Assembly (NCBI GenBank): GCA_005503065.1
Contig: SCOE01000012.1
Span: 61,071 to 125,070, forward strand
Source: Comamonadaceae bacterium ALPHA2B
GTDB lineage: Bacteria > Pseudomonadota > Gammaproteobacteria > Burkholderiales > Burkholderiaceae_C
Reading direction: 5' to 3'
DNA: 64,000 bases
The translations under genes and the position numbers were made by a program. Of this stretch, positions 33,282 to 41,712 are shown piece after piece; positions within the stretch are counted from its first letter, which is position 1; each line of letters opens with the position of its first letter. Under the pieces are notes generated by a model. The model saw nothing but the letters and a program-made list of their open reading frames with translations, was not told where the DNA came from and searched no databases.

Positions 33282-33980
33282 ATGGCATTGCGCGATATCG
33301 CGCTGACCGTGCGCGAAGTGGCGCCGGGCGAGTTCGTCTGGCTGCTGCTCGACGGCGCCGGAGCGCGCGGAAAGCTTTTCTCCTATGAGTTGCAGCAGTC
33401 TTCGCCGGCCCGCTACGCCACGCACTCCAGCGCATTGGCTGCCGGCGTGGCCGCGTTGCGTCAGCGCCTTGCGCCGACGTCAGCAAAGGTGCAGATCACG
33501 GCGCATGCGGCGGCGAAGCCGAGGCTGACCGACTGGGACCTCGAGACGCTGAAGACGAGCCGGAGGTATTTCCGCATGACCCCTGGTGCCGTCAACGTGG
33601 GCGCCGGGGTTCATCACGTGGCCATGGTCGAGCCTCTTTTCGCCACCCGCTTCACCGACGACCACAAGTACCTGGCACACTGCCTGAAGACCCTGTATCT
33701 GCAGGGCCAGGAACGAGCGCGCGAGGAGGCCACCACCGTGTGGCTGAAGATTCCGGAAGGAATGGGCGACTGGCCGGGCTACATCACGCCTGCGTTGCAG
33801 CGGTTGGCCGGCGCAGGCATCGGCGTGATCATCACGCAGGGCGAGAGGTCCTCGCACAACGGGCTGCTGCGGGGCGACTTCGTCCAAGCACTGCAAGCGG
33901 TCGAACACGACGGCTATATCTGGGATCCGATCAGCGGCAAGCTGATGTACGCATGCGTGCTTCCCGATGCTCAAGGCTGA
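33282..33980 (+). CDS. Hypothetical protein of unknown family
   Basis: 232 residues that I do not recognise. No signal peptide or membrane segment. The N-terminal half reads like a small alpha/beta domain (DIALTVREVAPGEFVWLLLD), and the middle has short aromatic and charged motifs (ETLKTSRRYFRM, RFTDDHKYLAHCLKTLYL). The C-terminal half (VWLKIPEGMGDWPGYITPAL, GIGVIITQG) also looks globular. A GGGGGTGG sequence lies about eight bases before the ATG. Coding bias matches its neighbours. Single gene; tRNA-Asn follows on the other strand. Confidence 0.7.
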   Translation: MALRDIALTVREVAPGEFVWLLLDGAGARGKLFSYELQQSSPARYATHSSALAAGVAALRQRLAPTSAKVQITAHAAAKPRLTDWDLETLKTSRRYFRMTPGAVNVGAGVHHVAMVEPLFATRFTDDHKYLAHCLKTLYLQGQERAREEATTVWLKIPEGMGDWPGYITPALQRLAGAGIGVIITQGERSSHNGLLRGDFVQALQAVEHDGYIWDPISGKLMYACVLPDAQG

Positions 33981-34013
33981 TGACAGTGTGGCCAAGCCGC
34001 ACGTGCTGGAGCA

Positions 34014-34056
34014 CAAAAGAAGAAGCCCCGCGCCACAGAAACTGCAGCAGCGGGGC
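34014..34056 (-). terminator. Intrinsic terminator of tRNA-Asn
   Basis: On the minus strand GCGGGGC-type arms (34050-34056 with 34025-34031, GCCCCGC/GCGGGGC) are followed by TTCTTCTTTT. It lies about 24 nt after the tRNA. Confidence 0.75.
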
Positions 34057-34079
34057 CAAGGGCCATGCGGCCTTTTATT

Positions 34080-34155
34080 TGGCTCCCCGACCTGGGCTCG
34101 AACCAGGGACCTACGGATTAACAGTCCGGCGCTCTACCGACTGAGCTATCGGGGA
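34080..34155 (-). tRNA. tRNA-Asn (anticodon GTT)
   Basis: 76-nt cloverleaf on the minus strand. The acceptor is TCCCCGA/TCGGGGA, the D arm is GCTCAGTCGGTAGAGC, and the anticodon region CGGACTGTTAATCCG gives anticodon GTT. The T arm is CCTGG TTCGAGC CCAGG. Discriminator G with encoded CCA. Very close to E. coli tRNA-Asn in the anticodon arm. Confidence 0.95.
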
Positions 34156-34260
34156 ATGAGCCCGCTAGTATAGCGTCAAAAATGCCGGTTCCGAAAGCAG
34201 CCCATCGATTCGCGAAAAAAGATGGGCGCTGGTCGCTCGCTCGATGGCGGGGGCTCGACG

Positions 34261-35724
34261 TCAGCCGATACGCACCGGCACGAAGATGCGGTCGTCCCCA
34301 CGCTGGATCAGCAGCGCGACCGACTTGTCGGCCTTGGCCACCGCCTGGCGCACCTGCTCGACGCTCCTGGCCGGCGTGCCATTGATCGCCAAGAGCACGT
34401 CGCCGGCCTGGATGCCGGCCAGCGCCGAGGGCCCCTGCGCGTCCTCGACGACCAGCCCGTTGTCCAGCGAGGACTCGCGCTTCTCCTGTGGCTGCAGCGG
34501 CCGCAGCGCGAGGCCGAGCTTGCCCTTGCCGACGGCGTCGTCGGCCTTCGCGGTCTGAACCTTGTCGCTCGCATCGGCCAGTTTGGCACTCAGTTCCTCG
34601 GGCGCGCCCTTGCGCCATACCTCGAGCGACACCTTCTGTCCCGGCATCATCTGCCCGATGATGGCCGGCAGGTCGCCCGAGGTGACGATGGGCTGGCCAT
34701 CCACCTTGAGGATCACGTCGCCGCTCTGCAGCCCGGCCTTCTCGGCGGCACTGCCTTTCTCGACGTTGGACACCAGCGCGCCTTCGGGCTTGTCGAGCTT
34801 GAAGGAGTCGGCGAAGGTCTGGTTCACCTCCTGCACCGAAACGCCCAGCTTGGCGTGGCTGGCCTTGCCGGTCGCCACGATCTGGTCCTTGACCTTGGTC
34901 GCGATGTCGATCGGGATCGCGAACGACACGCCCTGGTATCCGCCGCTGCGGCTGTAGATCTGCGAATTGATGCCGACCACCTCGCCGCGCGCATTGAAGA
35001 GCGGCCCGCCGGAATTGCCGGGGTTGATCGGCACGTCGGTCTGGATGAAGGGCGTGTAGCTGTCGTCGGGCAGCGAGCGGCCCTTGGCGCTCACGACGCC
35101 GGCCGTCACGGTGTTCTCGAAACCGAAGGGCGATCCGATGGCCAGCACCCATTCGCCGACCTTCAGGTCCTTGACGTTGCCGATCGGCACCGTGGGCAGG
35201 TTCTTGGCGTCGATCTTCAGCACGGCGATGTCGGTCTTAGGGTCGGAGCCGAGCACCTTGGCGCGGAACTCGCGGCGGTCGGTCAGCTTGACGGTGACCT
35301 CCTTGGCGTCCTTCACCACATGGGCATTGGTCAGGATGGTGCCGTCGGGGCTGATGATGAAGCCCGAGCCCTGGCCGCGCGTCGGCACTTCACGTTGCGG
35401 CGCCTTCGGCATGTTGGGGCCGCGGAACTGCTGGAAGAACTCGTAGAACGGATCGTTCGGGTCCAGGCCCGGGATGCCCGCGGCACCGTCCGCCGACGCC
35501 GTCTTGGTGACGCCGGTGACGCTGATGTTCACCACTGCAGGACCGTTGCGTGCGGTGATGGTGGAGAAGTCGGGCGCCGCGATGGGCGCCACCATCGGTG
35601 TGGTCACGGGCGCGGGCTGGCCGCTGGCGCGTGCGCTGGTGTAGGCCCCGGCGCCGGCGGCGCCAAGCACGCCCGCCGCCGCGAGCGCGAGGACGAGGCG
35701 CTGCGGGGTGTTGATCGTCTTCAT
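34261..35724 (-). CDS. Do-family periplasmic serine protease (DegP/MucD type)
   Basis: 487 residues from ATG 35724. A signal peptide (LVLALAAAGVLGAAGAGAYT) leads to the trypsin-like domain with H135 (LTNAHVVKD), D165 (KTDIAVLK) and S238 (INPGNSGGPL). Two PDZ domains follow (about 285-370 and 395-485; GLQSGDVILKVDG and GIQAGDVLLAING). It acts in the periplasm in envelope protein quality control. MucD and DegQ are equally good names, so no symbol is given. The next upstream ATG, 11 codons earlier, is unlikely because it would bury the signal peptide. Confidence 0.92.
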   Translation of the reverse strand: MKTINTPQRLVLALAAAGVLGAAGAGAYTSARASGQPAPVTTPMVAPIAAPDFSTITARNGPAVVNISVTGVTKTASADGAAGIPGLDPNDPFYEFFQQFRGPNMPKAPQREVPTRGQGSGFIISPDGTILTNAHVVKDAKEVTVKLTDRREFRAKVLGSDPKTDIAVLKIDAKNLPTVPIGNVKDLKVGEWVLAIGSPFGFENTVTAGVVSAKGRSLPDDSYTPFIQTDVPINPGNSGGPLFNARGEVVGINSQIYSRSGGYQGVSFAIPIDIATKVKDQIVATGKASHAKLGVSVQEVNQTFADSFKLDKPEGALVSNVEKGSAAEKAGLQSGDVILKVDGQPIVTSGDLPAIIGQMMPGQKVSLEVWRKGAPEELSAKLADASDKVQTAKADDAVGKGKLGLALRPLQPQEKRESSLDNGLVVEDAQGPSALAGIQAGDVLLAINGTPARSVEQVRQAVAKADKSVALLIQRGDDRIFVPVRIG

Positions 35725-35909
35725 GGAGATTCCTTTCGCGGTGTGGGTGTGGAACACGATGCGAAGGAATGTCGGGCTCGGCGCTTAGGCATGCCTTAAG
35801 CCCGCAGCGCCGCGGGGCGAAGCCCTGGTGCGTGCAGCAGGCGGCCGGACAAAGCAAAGGCCGGCAGCGCGATCGCTCGCGGCTACCGGCCGTGCCGCTG
35901 CGCCCGGGG

Positions 35910-36137
35910 TCAGGCGGCGCGCGGGAAACGCTCCAGCATCTGCCGGCCCAGCGAGGTGATGGCCGTCACCATGGCGGGCGGCTGGTGGTGGCCGGAGAGC
36001 GTGCGGACCGGACGCGGGATCTCGGCGCGCACATGGCCGGCCAGGATGAGCATGCGGACCGAATCGATGTCCCCGCCGTCGGTCACGGCGATGGGCAGCC
36101 GTTCGCTGGCCAGACGGTGCAGAAGTTCGATGGGCAT
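35910..36137 (-). CDS. Small hypothetical protein
   Basis: 75 residues, soluble and mixed in composition (MPIELLHRLASERLPIAVTD, with ILAGHVRAEIPRPVRTLSGH in the middle and a basic C-terminus LERFPRAA). I recall no named family. No strong ribosome site is visible. It lies alone between the protease gene and the acyltransferase gene, all on the minus strand. The ordered mix of hydrophobic and charged residues suggests a real small domain rather than a chance ORF. Confidence 0.5.
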   Translation of the reverse strand: MPIELLHRLASERLPIAVTDGGDIDSVRMLILAGHVRAEIPRPVRTLSGHHQPPAMVTAITSLGRQMLERFPRAA

Positions 36138-36242
36138 GGCGCAAGTATTGCCGCGGGCGGCGGTTGTGGCGATGTGAACTTGTTCAAAACGGTACTTTTC
36201 CCCGCTTGAGCAGGGCGCCCACGCGCAAGGCCGAAGCCGCTC

Positions 36243-38252
36243 TCAGCGACCGGGAACCTTCAGCACCGGGTCCAGATAGGTCGCGAACTTCTCGGTATAG
36301 GCAGAGCGCAGGTGATCGCCATCCTTGTAGACCGGGACGCCGTCCGCGAAGGTCCGGATGCAGGCGTCGCCAGGGCACAGCGTCGGCAGAGGATCGATGA
36401 GCGTGGCGTTGGTGGCCAGGGCAAGCTGGCGCAGGCGTGCGTCCAGGAATTTCTGGTCTCCTGGCCGTGGCGTGGTGGGCGACACGCGCGAGACGCTCCA
36501 GCCACCCAGTCGATTGAAGTCGATCAGCCGCTTGGGTTCGAACGGCTCGCCGATCGGGTTGTCGAGCAGGAAATAGACCTTCGTGTAGAGCGCCAGGTCC
36601 TTCAGCAGGTACTCCAGCGACTTGAGAGCCCATTCGCCGCCACCGCCGCCACGGAAGCGGTAGTTCGTTCCGGTGGACGGGTCGCGGTAGTAGAAGCCGC
36701 CGTCATGACTCCCGTCGGGATTGGCGACAGCTTGCTTGATGAAATAGCAGTTCCAGCATCCACCGATCACCACCGCGTCGGGGCGGTTCTTGTGGATCCA
36801 GTCGATGACGCCGCTGCGCCAGGCGTCGCATCCGGGGTTGAGGTCTTCCATCACGTTCGGGATGGGGGGGCACCCCCCCCGCGTTGCGAAGAGGAGGGAA
36901 TGGATGGACTGGGCGCCGTCCTTCTTCGCCAGTGCGACCGCCCGGGCCGCGTACTGCTCGATATGGCTGTCGCCGAAGAGCAGCACCGTGTGCGGACCGT
37001 CGCCGAGGCGCCATCCCGGGTCGTCGCCGATGCGGGTCGCGGTGAGGCCCTGGGGGTAGCTCCAGTCCTGTGTGGCGGCGACCACCTGCGCCAGGTAGGG
37101 GTCGCTGTGGCGCGCGCTCAGCCACTGGCTCCAGGCCAGTGCGCCGCATGCCATCAGTGCGGCCATGGCTGCCGCCAGCAGGCGAGGCGTGCGCGGGCCG
37201 GTGGCGTGGCGCACGCGCTTCTCCACGAAGAACCAGGTCAGCCAGGCCAGTGCGAAAGCCAGAACGACGCAGGCGATCCGGATGTTCCGCGAAGGCATCC
37301 CGCCTTCAAGAATCCGTGCATAGGCCAGGAGCGGCCAATGCCACAGGTACAGCGGGTAGCTGATCAGGCCGACCCACACCATCGGCTTCGACGCAAGAAA
37401 AAAGCGATTCAGGAACGCGGCAGGTCCCGCGGCGATGCACAGCGCGGCGCCGAAGACCGGCAGCATCGCCCACCAGCCGGGAAAGGCCTTGAGGTGCGTG
37501 AGCACCGCCAGCCCGAGCACGATCAGGCCCAGTCCTGCCAACGACTGCAGGTCGTCGCCGCGTGACATCGACCCGGGCCGGTGCAGGCGCACATAGGCAA
37601 GCAAACCGCCCACTGCCAGTTCCCAGAAGCGAGATGCGGGCAGGTAGAACGTGGCGCTGGGGTAGCGATGCACCAGGGCGACGTTGACGATGAAAGACAC
37701 CAGCGCCAGCGCCCCCAGCACGCGCCCGATGCGCCAGCCGCGCTTCCAAGCCAGGCCGAGCACCAGCGGCCAGACGATGTAGAACTGCTCCTCCACGGCC
37801 AGCGACCACAGATGGAGCAGCGGCTTGCTTTCGGTGGCCGTGTCGAAGTAGCCCGTCTCGCTCCAGAACGCAAGGTTGGAGAGGAAGGCGCCGCCCGCGA
37901 GCACATGCTTGCCCAACTGCTGGAACTCGTCGGACAGCAGGACATACCACCCCACCACGAAAGTCGCGGCCAGGACGGTCAGCAGGGCCGGGAACAGGCG
38001 CCGAATGCGGCGCCCGTAGAAGTCCGCATAGCTGAAGCTGCTGTTGGCCAGGTTTCCCAGCAGGATCGTGGTGATCAGATAGCCCGAAATGACGAAGAAG
38101 ATGTCCACGCCGATGAAGCCGCCGGGCATCCATTTGGGAAAGGCATGGAACGCGACCACAGACAGGACCGCGATGGCGCGCAGTCCATCGATGTCCGGGC
38201 GGTACTTGAGATGCAGGGTGGGGGCGGTGGCTGGTGCGGCAACTGGAGTCAT
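36243..38252 (-). CDS. Acyltransferase-3 membrane protein with fused SGNH-type domain (OafA-like)
   Basis: 669 residues from ATG 38252. The N-terminal acyltransferase-3 part (about 15-375) has around ten membrane segments and the motifs YRPDIDGLRAIAVLSVVAFH (His in AxxxVxxxH), GGFIGVDIFFVISGYL, YGRRIRRLFPAL and SLAVEEQFYIVWPLV. The C-terminal periplasmic SGNH part starts near VLLFGDSHIEQYAARAVAL and carries the late DGDHLRSAYTEKF motif with Asp-x-x-His. Such proteins O-acetylate surface polysaccharides. The coding strand has G8 followed by TG and C7 (36864-36880) in the SGNH half, a possible slippage site. Alone among unrelated genes. Confidence 0.88.
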   Translation of the reverse strand: MTPVAAPATAPTLHLKYRPDIDGLRAIAVLSVVAFHAFPKWMPGGFIGVDIFFVISGYLITTILLGNLANSSFSYADFYGRRIRRLFPALLTVLAATFVVGWYVLLSDEFQQLGKHVLAGGAFLSNLAFWSETGYFDTATESKPLLHLWSLAVEEQFYIVWPLVLGLAWKRGWRIGRVLGALALVSFIVNVALVHRYPSATFYLPASRFWELAVGGLLAYVRLHRPGSMSRGDDLQSLAGLGLIVLGLAVLTHLKAFPGWWAMLPVFGAALCIAAGPAAFLNRFFLASKPMVWVGLISYPLYLWHWPLLAYARILEGGMPSRNIRIACVVLAFALAWLTWFFVEKRVRHATGPRTPRLLAAAMAALMACGALAWSQWLSARHSDPYLAQVVAATQDWSYPQGLTATRIGDDPGWRLGDGPHTVLLFGDSHIEQYAARAVALAKKDGAQSIHSLLFATRGGCPPIPNVMEDLNPGCDAWRSGVIDWIHKNRPDAVVIGGCWNCYFIKQAVANPDGSHDGGFYYRDPSTGTNYRFRGGGGGEWALKSLEYLLKDLALYTKVYFLLDNPIGEPFEPKRLIDFNRLGGWSVSRVSPTTPRPGDQKFLDARLRQLALATNATLIDPLPTLCPGDACIRTFADGVPVYKDGDHLRSAYTEKFATYLDPVLKVPGR

Positions 38253-38376
38253 GGAATGCGATCGGCCACCATCGACGCATGGCCAGCCCGCATTCTGGCG
38301 GCATCTCGGGCCAGTTCCGACGACAGGTGCTGCGGCCGGGCCAGTCAATGGCGCCCGCACACCGCTGCCGCCACGC

Positions 38377-40563
38377 TCAGAGCGAGGCCGTCAGGCCCAG
38401 CCGCAGGGTCCGTGGCGCGCCGGGGAAGAGGTACACATGGCCGTACTGGTTGGGCGACTCCTTCCAGTAGCGGCGGTCGAAGAGGTTCTCCACGCCCAAG
38501 GTCCAGGTGGTGGCGGTGCGGCCGATCTTGGTTTCGTAGCGCAAGGCGGCGTCCACGCGGTTCCAGGCCGGCAGGCGCAGGCTGCCGTCGGCCAGCACGT
38601 CGCGCCGGCCCTCGCGCGAGAGCAGCCCCTGCAGCTCGAGGCCCGGCACGGCGGCCACGCGGTAGGCGGCACGCAGGCGCCAGACCTGGTCCGGCACGTT
38701 GACCGGGCGCTGGCCGTTGATCTCGGGCGAGAAGCTGCTGCCGCGGCGCTTGGCATCGATGAAGGTGGCGCCGCCTGCCAGCCGCCAGGGGCCGCTGGCC
38801 CACTGCACATTGGCCTCCAGGCCGCGGTGGCGGGCCGTGCCGTCATAGCGGCCGGTGCATTCTGCCCCCGTGTTCTCGCAGGCGTCGATGTTGGTCATCG
38901 GCCGCACGATGTTGAAGTACGCCAGCTGCCAGTTCACGCCCTCGGCCGGGTTGCCGCTGCCGCCCTTGAGCCCGAGCTCCCACTGGCGCGAGGCCAGCGG
39001 CGGCAGGGCTTCGCCGGCGTTGGTGTATTGCTGCGGCTTGCCGGGCACGAGCTGCGATTCCACGCCCTTGCCCCAGCTTGCATAGGCCATCAGCTCCGGC
39101 TGCAGGGCGTAGCTGAGCGCGACCCAGGGCGTGGTCACGCCGTCCTTGTAGCCCGTCGGCCGTGTGCCGTCGGTGCGCACGCTGTCGCGCGCGAACTGCG
39201 TGTGGCGCACGCCCACCCAGGTGGTGAAGCGGTCGGTCCAGCGGATCGCGTCCTGCACCGACAGCTCGGTGGATCGTTCGTCGCGGTTGGTGTTGGGCGA
39301 GGTGAGCGTCGGGTCGGCCGACACGACGGCCGTGCCCCACACGTTGCCGCTGCCGACGTAGTTGTAGGCCTGGTCCTGGAAGCGGTTGCGCACGCGGCTG
39401 GCCAGCAGGCCCACGCCGACATCGTGCTGCACGCCGCCGGTGGCCAAGCGGCCCTTCAAGGCCAGGTTGCCCGCGGTCTGGCGGCGGCGCTCGTTCTCGC
39501 TGCGGAAGTCGTAGAAGTCGAAGCTGCCATCCGAGCAATAGCGGTCGTAGCGCTCTTCCATGCTGCAGCCGAAGGCATAGGCCAGCCGGTCGTCGCTCTT
39601 GAGCCGCTGCTGGCCGATCTGTGCGCTCCAGCGCCAGTCGGCGTTGAGCGCCTGCGTGAAGCGCACCGTGCCGGTGAAGGCATCGAAGACCGAGGGCTGC
39701 GACCAGGCCTGGTTGTTGAGGTTCAGCCGTGGGTCGCCCGCGCGCGGCAGCAGGTTGCCCAGAAGGCTGAAGCCGTTCTGGCTCGGCTGGGCCTTGTGGC
39801 TGGACTCGAACTCGGCCTCCAGCAGCGAATCGCGCGTGAGGCGCCAGTCGGCCGCGAGCGAGAACAGGTGCCGGTTGCCATCCAGGTCGAAGGTGCGCGG
39901 CTTCAGCCGTTCGCTCACGACGTTGAGGCGATAGCCGAACTGCCGATCCGCGCCGAAGCGGCCGCCCAGGTCGATGGCGCCCAGCAGGCTGCCGCGCCCC
40001 GAGACCTCGGTGCGCACCTCGCGCAGGTCCTGCTCGGTGGGGCGCTTCACGACGTAGTTGACCAGCCCGCCGGGCGCGCTGGTGCCGGCCTGGATGCCGC
40101 TGGTGCCGCGCAGGATCTCGACGCGCGCCTTGTTGTCCAGCGGGATCGCCGTCTCGGCGCTGATCGGCAGGCCCTCGCGCCGGTAGTTGAAGCGGTTGTC
40201 CAGCACGAAGCCGCGCACGCTGAGGAAGTCCCAGTAGCCGGCGGAGTTGTAGGCGTCCGTGACCGAGGCGTCGAACTGCGTCAGGTCGGCCAGGCGGCGC
40301 GCCCCGCTGGACTGCAGCTGCGCGCTGTCGATCACCGTGGCCGAGATCGGCACGTCCTTGAGCGGCAGGTCGCCGAAGCCGCTCACGTCGGCCGAGGGCG
40401 GCGTGCCGCGCTCGTCGATGGTGACCGCGGGCAGAGTGTCGGCCGCAGGCGCTTGGGCATGGGCGGTGGTTGCTATCAAAACAATAGCTGTCAGCGCAAG
40501 CGGGGCGGGCGCTGCAGGCCTTTTTGCTTTGAATTTCGGAAGGGAACGGTACGGAATCGCCAT
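38377..40563 (-). CDS. TonB-dependent outer-membrane receptor under TPP riboswitch control
   Basis: 728 residues. The signal peptide (LALTAIVLIATTAHA, cleavage after AHA or AQA) is followed by a plug domain (about 60-175; VPISATVIDSAQLQ, FLSVRGFVLDNRF, EILRGTSGIQAGTSAPGG, VNYVVKRPT). A barrel ends in a terminal phenylalanine-free LRLGLTASL. By homology it would be called a siderophore receptor, but the leader has a TPP riboswitch (40645-40725) and thiOSGE is immediately upstream on the same strand. Uptake of thiamine or a precursor is therefore more likely. No STN signalling domain. Signal-peptide residues about 11-32 are encoded by a family-2 repeat (40470-40532). Confidence 0.88.
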   Translation of the reverse strand: MAIPYRSLPKFKAKRPAAPAPLALTAIVLIATTAHAQAPAADTLPAVTIDERGTPPSADVSGFGDLPLKDVPISATVIDSAQLQSSGARRLADLTQFDASVTDAYNSAGYWDFLSVRGFVLDNRFNYRREGLPISAETAIPLDNKARVEILRGTSGIQAGTSAPGGLVNYVVKRPTEQDLREVRTEVSGRGSLLGAIDLGGRFGADRQFGYRLNVVSERLKPRTFDLDGNRHLFSLAADWRLTRDSLLEAEFESSHKAQPSQNGFSLLGNLLPRAGDPRLNLNNQAWSQPSVFDAFTGTVRFTQALNADWRWSAQIGQQRLKSDDRLAYAFGCSMEERYDRYCSDGSFDFYDFRSENERRRQTAGNLALKGRLATGGVQHDVGVGLLASRVRNRFQDQAYNYVGSGNVWGTAVVSADPTLTSPNTNRDERSTELSVQDAIRWTDRFTTWVGVRHTQFARDSVRTDGTRPTGYKDGVTTPWVALSYALQPELMAYASWGKGVESQLVPGKPQQYTNAGEALPPLASRQWELGLKGGSGNPAEGVNWQLAYFNIVRPMTNIDACENTGAECTGRYDGTARHRGLEANVQWASGPWRLAGGATFIDAKRRGSSFSPEINGQRPVNVPDQVWRLRAAYRVAAVPGLELQGLLSREGRRDVLADGSLRLPAWNRVDAALRYETKIGRTATTWTLGVENLFDRRYWKESPNQYGHVYLFPGAPRTLRLGLTASL
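40470..40532. repeat. Family-2 repeat copy inside the TonB receptor signal peptide
   Basis: TTGCTATCAAAACAATAGCTG and, after AGCGCAAG, GGGCGGGCGCTGCAGGCC then TTTTTGCTTTGAA. Read on the plus strand this is a typical complete repeat of this family; the gene reads through it on the minus strand. Confidence 0.75.
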
Positions 40564-40581
40564 GACGCTCTCGAAGACGCG

Positions 40582-40596
40582 ATGGCAGGTGGGCGG
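40582..40596 (-). promoter_or_regulatory. Shared leader segment, likely expression platform
   Basis: CCGCCCACCTGCCAT lies between the riboswitch and the receptor ATG and recurs identically at 46046-46060 before cytX. It contains CCACCT, which could pair with a Shine-Dalgarno-like or aptamer strand. Confidence 0.4.
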
Positions 40597-40644
40597 GATG
40601 CGTGGGCCCGATGCACAGGCCGAGAGATGCTGTGCGGCCGACGG

Positions 40645-40725
40645 ATCTGCTTCCCTGCGCGAGGATTACCTCAATCAGGTTCAAAGGGACTCTCTCAGTC
40701 CGCCTCGCGGCGAACACCCCTAGCG
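40645..40725 (-). ncRNA. TPP riboswitch (THI element) upstream of the TonB receptor
   Basis: On the minus strand: GGGGTGTTCG near the start, CTGAGAGAGTCCCTTTGAAC, CCTGATTGAGGTAATCCTCG, GCGCAGGGAAGC at the end, the conserved THI-box core. 52 nt (40649-40700) are identical to the riboswitch at 46118-46169. A strong nine-pair hairpin (40727-40757) separates it from the thiE stop. Confidence 0.93.
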
Positions 40726-40767
40726 GCCCCGGCGCGGCGACAGGCGCTGCGCCGGGGTGGGCGGAGT

Positions 40768-41712
40768 TTAGCGGCCCGCAGCCGGCAGATGCTGCGCGAT
40801 GGCGTCCATCAGCGCGCGTGCCGCGGCTTCGGGAGCGTCCGCGCCGACGATGGCCCGCACCACGGCCACCGAGCCCACGCCGGCGGCCATGGCGGCCGGC
40901 ACGCGCGACACGTCGAAGCCGCCGATGGCGACCAGCGGGTAGCCGCGCATCAGCTGCGCGTAGCACTTCAGGCGCATGAGGCCCTGCGGCGCGGTCGCCA
41001 TCTCCTTGAGCGTGGTGGGGAAGACGGCGCCGAGCGCGAGGTAGCTCGGGCTGACGGCGTCGGCGCGCTGCATCTCGGCGTAGCCATGGGTGCTCACGCC
41101 CAGGCGCAGGCCGGCGCCGCGGATGGCGTCGACGTCGGCCTCGGTCAGTGCGTCCAGGTCTTCCTGGCCCAGGTGCACGCCATAGGCGCCCGCCTCGACA
41201 GCGGCCTGCCAGTGGTCGTTGATGAAGAGCAGGGCCGGCGTGCCCTTCACGGCGTCGACCGCGGCACGCACCTCGGCCTGCACGGCCTTCTCGTCGCCGG
41301 ACTTGAAGCGCAACTGCACCGTCGGCACGCCGGCGCGCGCCATGCGGCCGACCCAGTGCGCATCGGGCAGCACGGCGTACAGGCCGAGCTGCTCGGGGCA
41401 GGGCGCGAAGGCGTCGTCGCGGGCCTGCGGCGGGAACTCGCGCAGGTCGAAGTCCACGGGCGCGGCGGGCCAGCGCTGTGCCTCGAACAGCCCCAGCCGC
41501 CGGCTCTGCGCCTGCCAGGCGCGGGCGAGGCACTCGGCGTCGGCCTCGATGAAGCCCATCAGCGCAGCGGCCTGGCGCACGCCGCGGTAGATCGGGTCGT
41601 CCGAGGCGTAGTGCTGCGGCACCACCGGCGGGTGCGCGCCGAAGCGCGGCAGGTGCGCCGTGAGGATGGCCATGGCGATGCTGTTGGCGTCTTGGGTGTT
41701 CATGCGCGTCAT
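40768..41712 (-). CDS. thiE: Thiamine phosphate synthase ThiE with N-terminal extension
   Basis: Joins HMP-PP and the thiazole phosphate to thiamine phosphate. 314 residues against about 210 for typical ThiE. The catalytic part (about 125-314) has [44 protein letters not shown] and [11 protein letters not shown], ending with the phosphate loop [12 protein letters not shown]. The first ~110 residues ([20 protein letters not shown] and on) form an extra domain I cannot place. ATG 41712 overlaps the thiG stop as ATGA; a second ATG nine bases later is possible. Last gene of thiOSGE, before the riboswitch of the receptor gene. Confidence 0.9.
   Translation of the reverse strand: MTRMNTQDANSIAMAILTAHLPRFGAHPPVVPQHYASDDPIYRGVRQAAALMGFIEADAECLARAWQAQSRRLGLFEAQRWPAAPVDFDLREFPPQARDDAFAPCPEQLGLYAVLPDAHWVGRMARAGVPTVQLRFKSGDEKAVQAEVRAAVDAVKGTPALLFINDHWQAAVEAGAYGVHLGQEDLDALTEADVDAIRGAGLRLGVSTHGYAEMQRADAVSPSYLALGAVFPTTLKEMATAPQGLMRLKCYAQLMRGYPLVAIGGFDVSRVPAAMAAGVGSVAVVRAIVGADAPEAAARALMDAIAQHLPAAGR

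Noticed and set aside
38377..40563. Ferric siderophore receptor
   Set aside because: Sequence class allows it, but the TPP riboswitch and thi neighbours point to thiamine or a precursor. No Fur-like box was seen.
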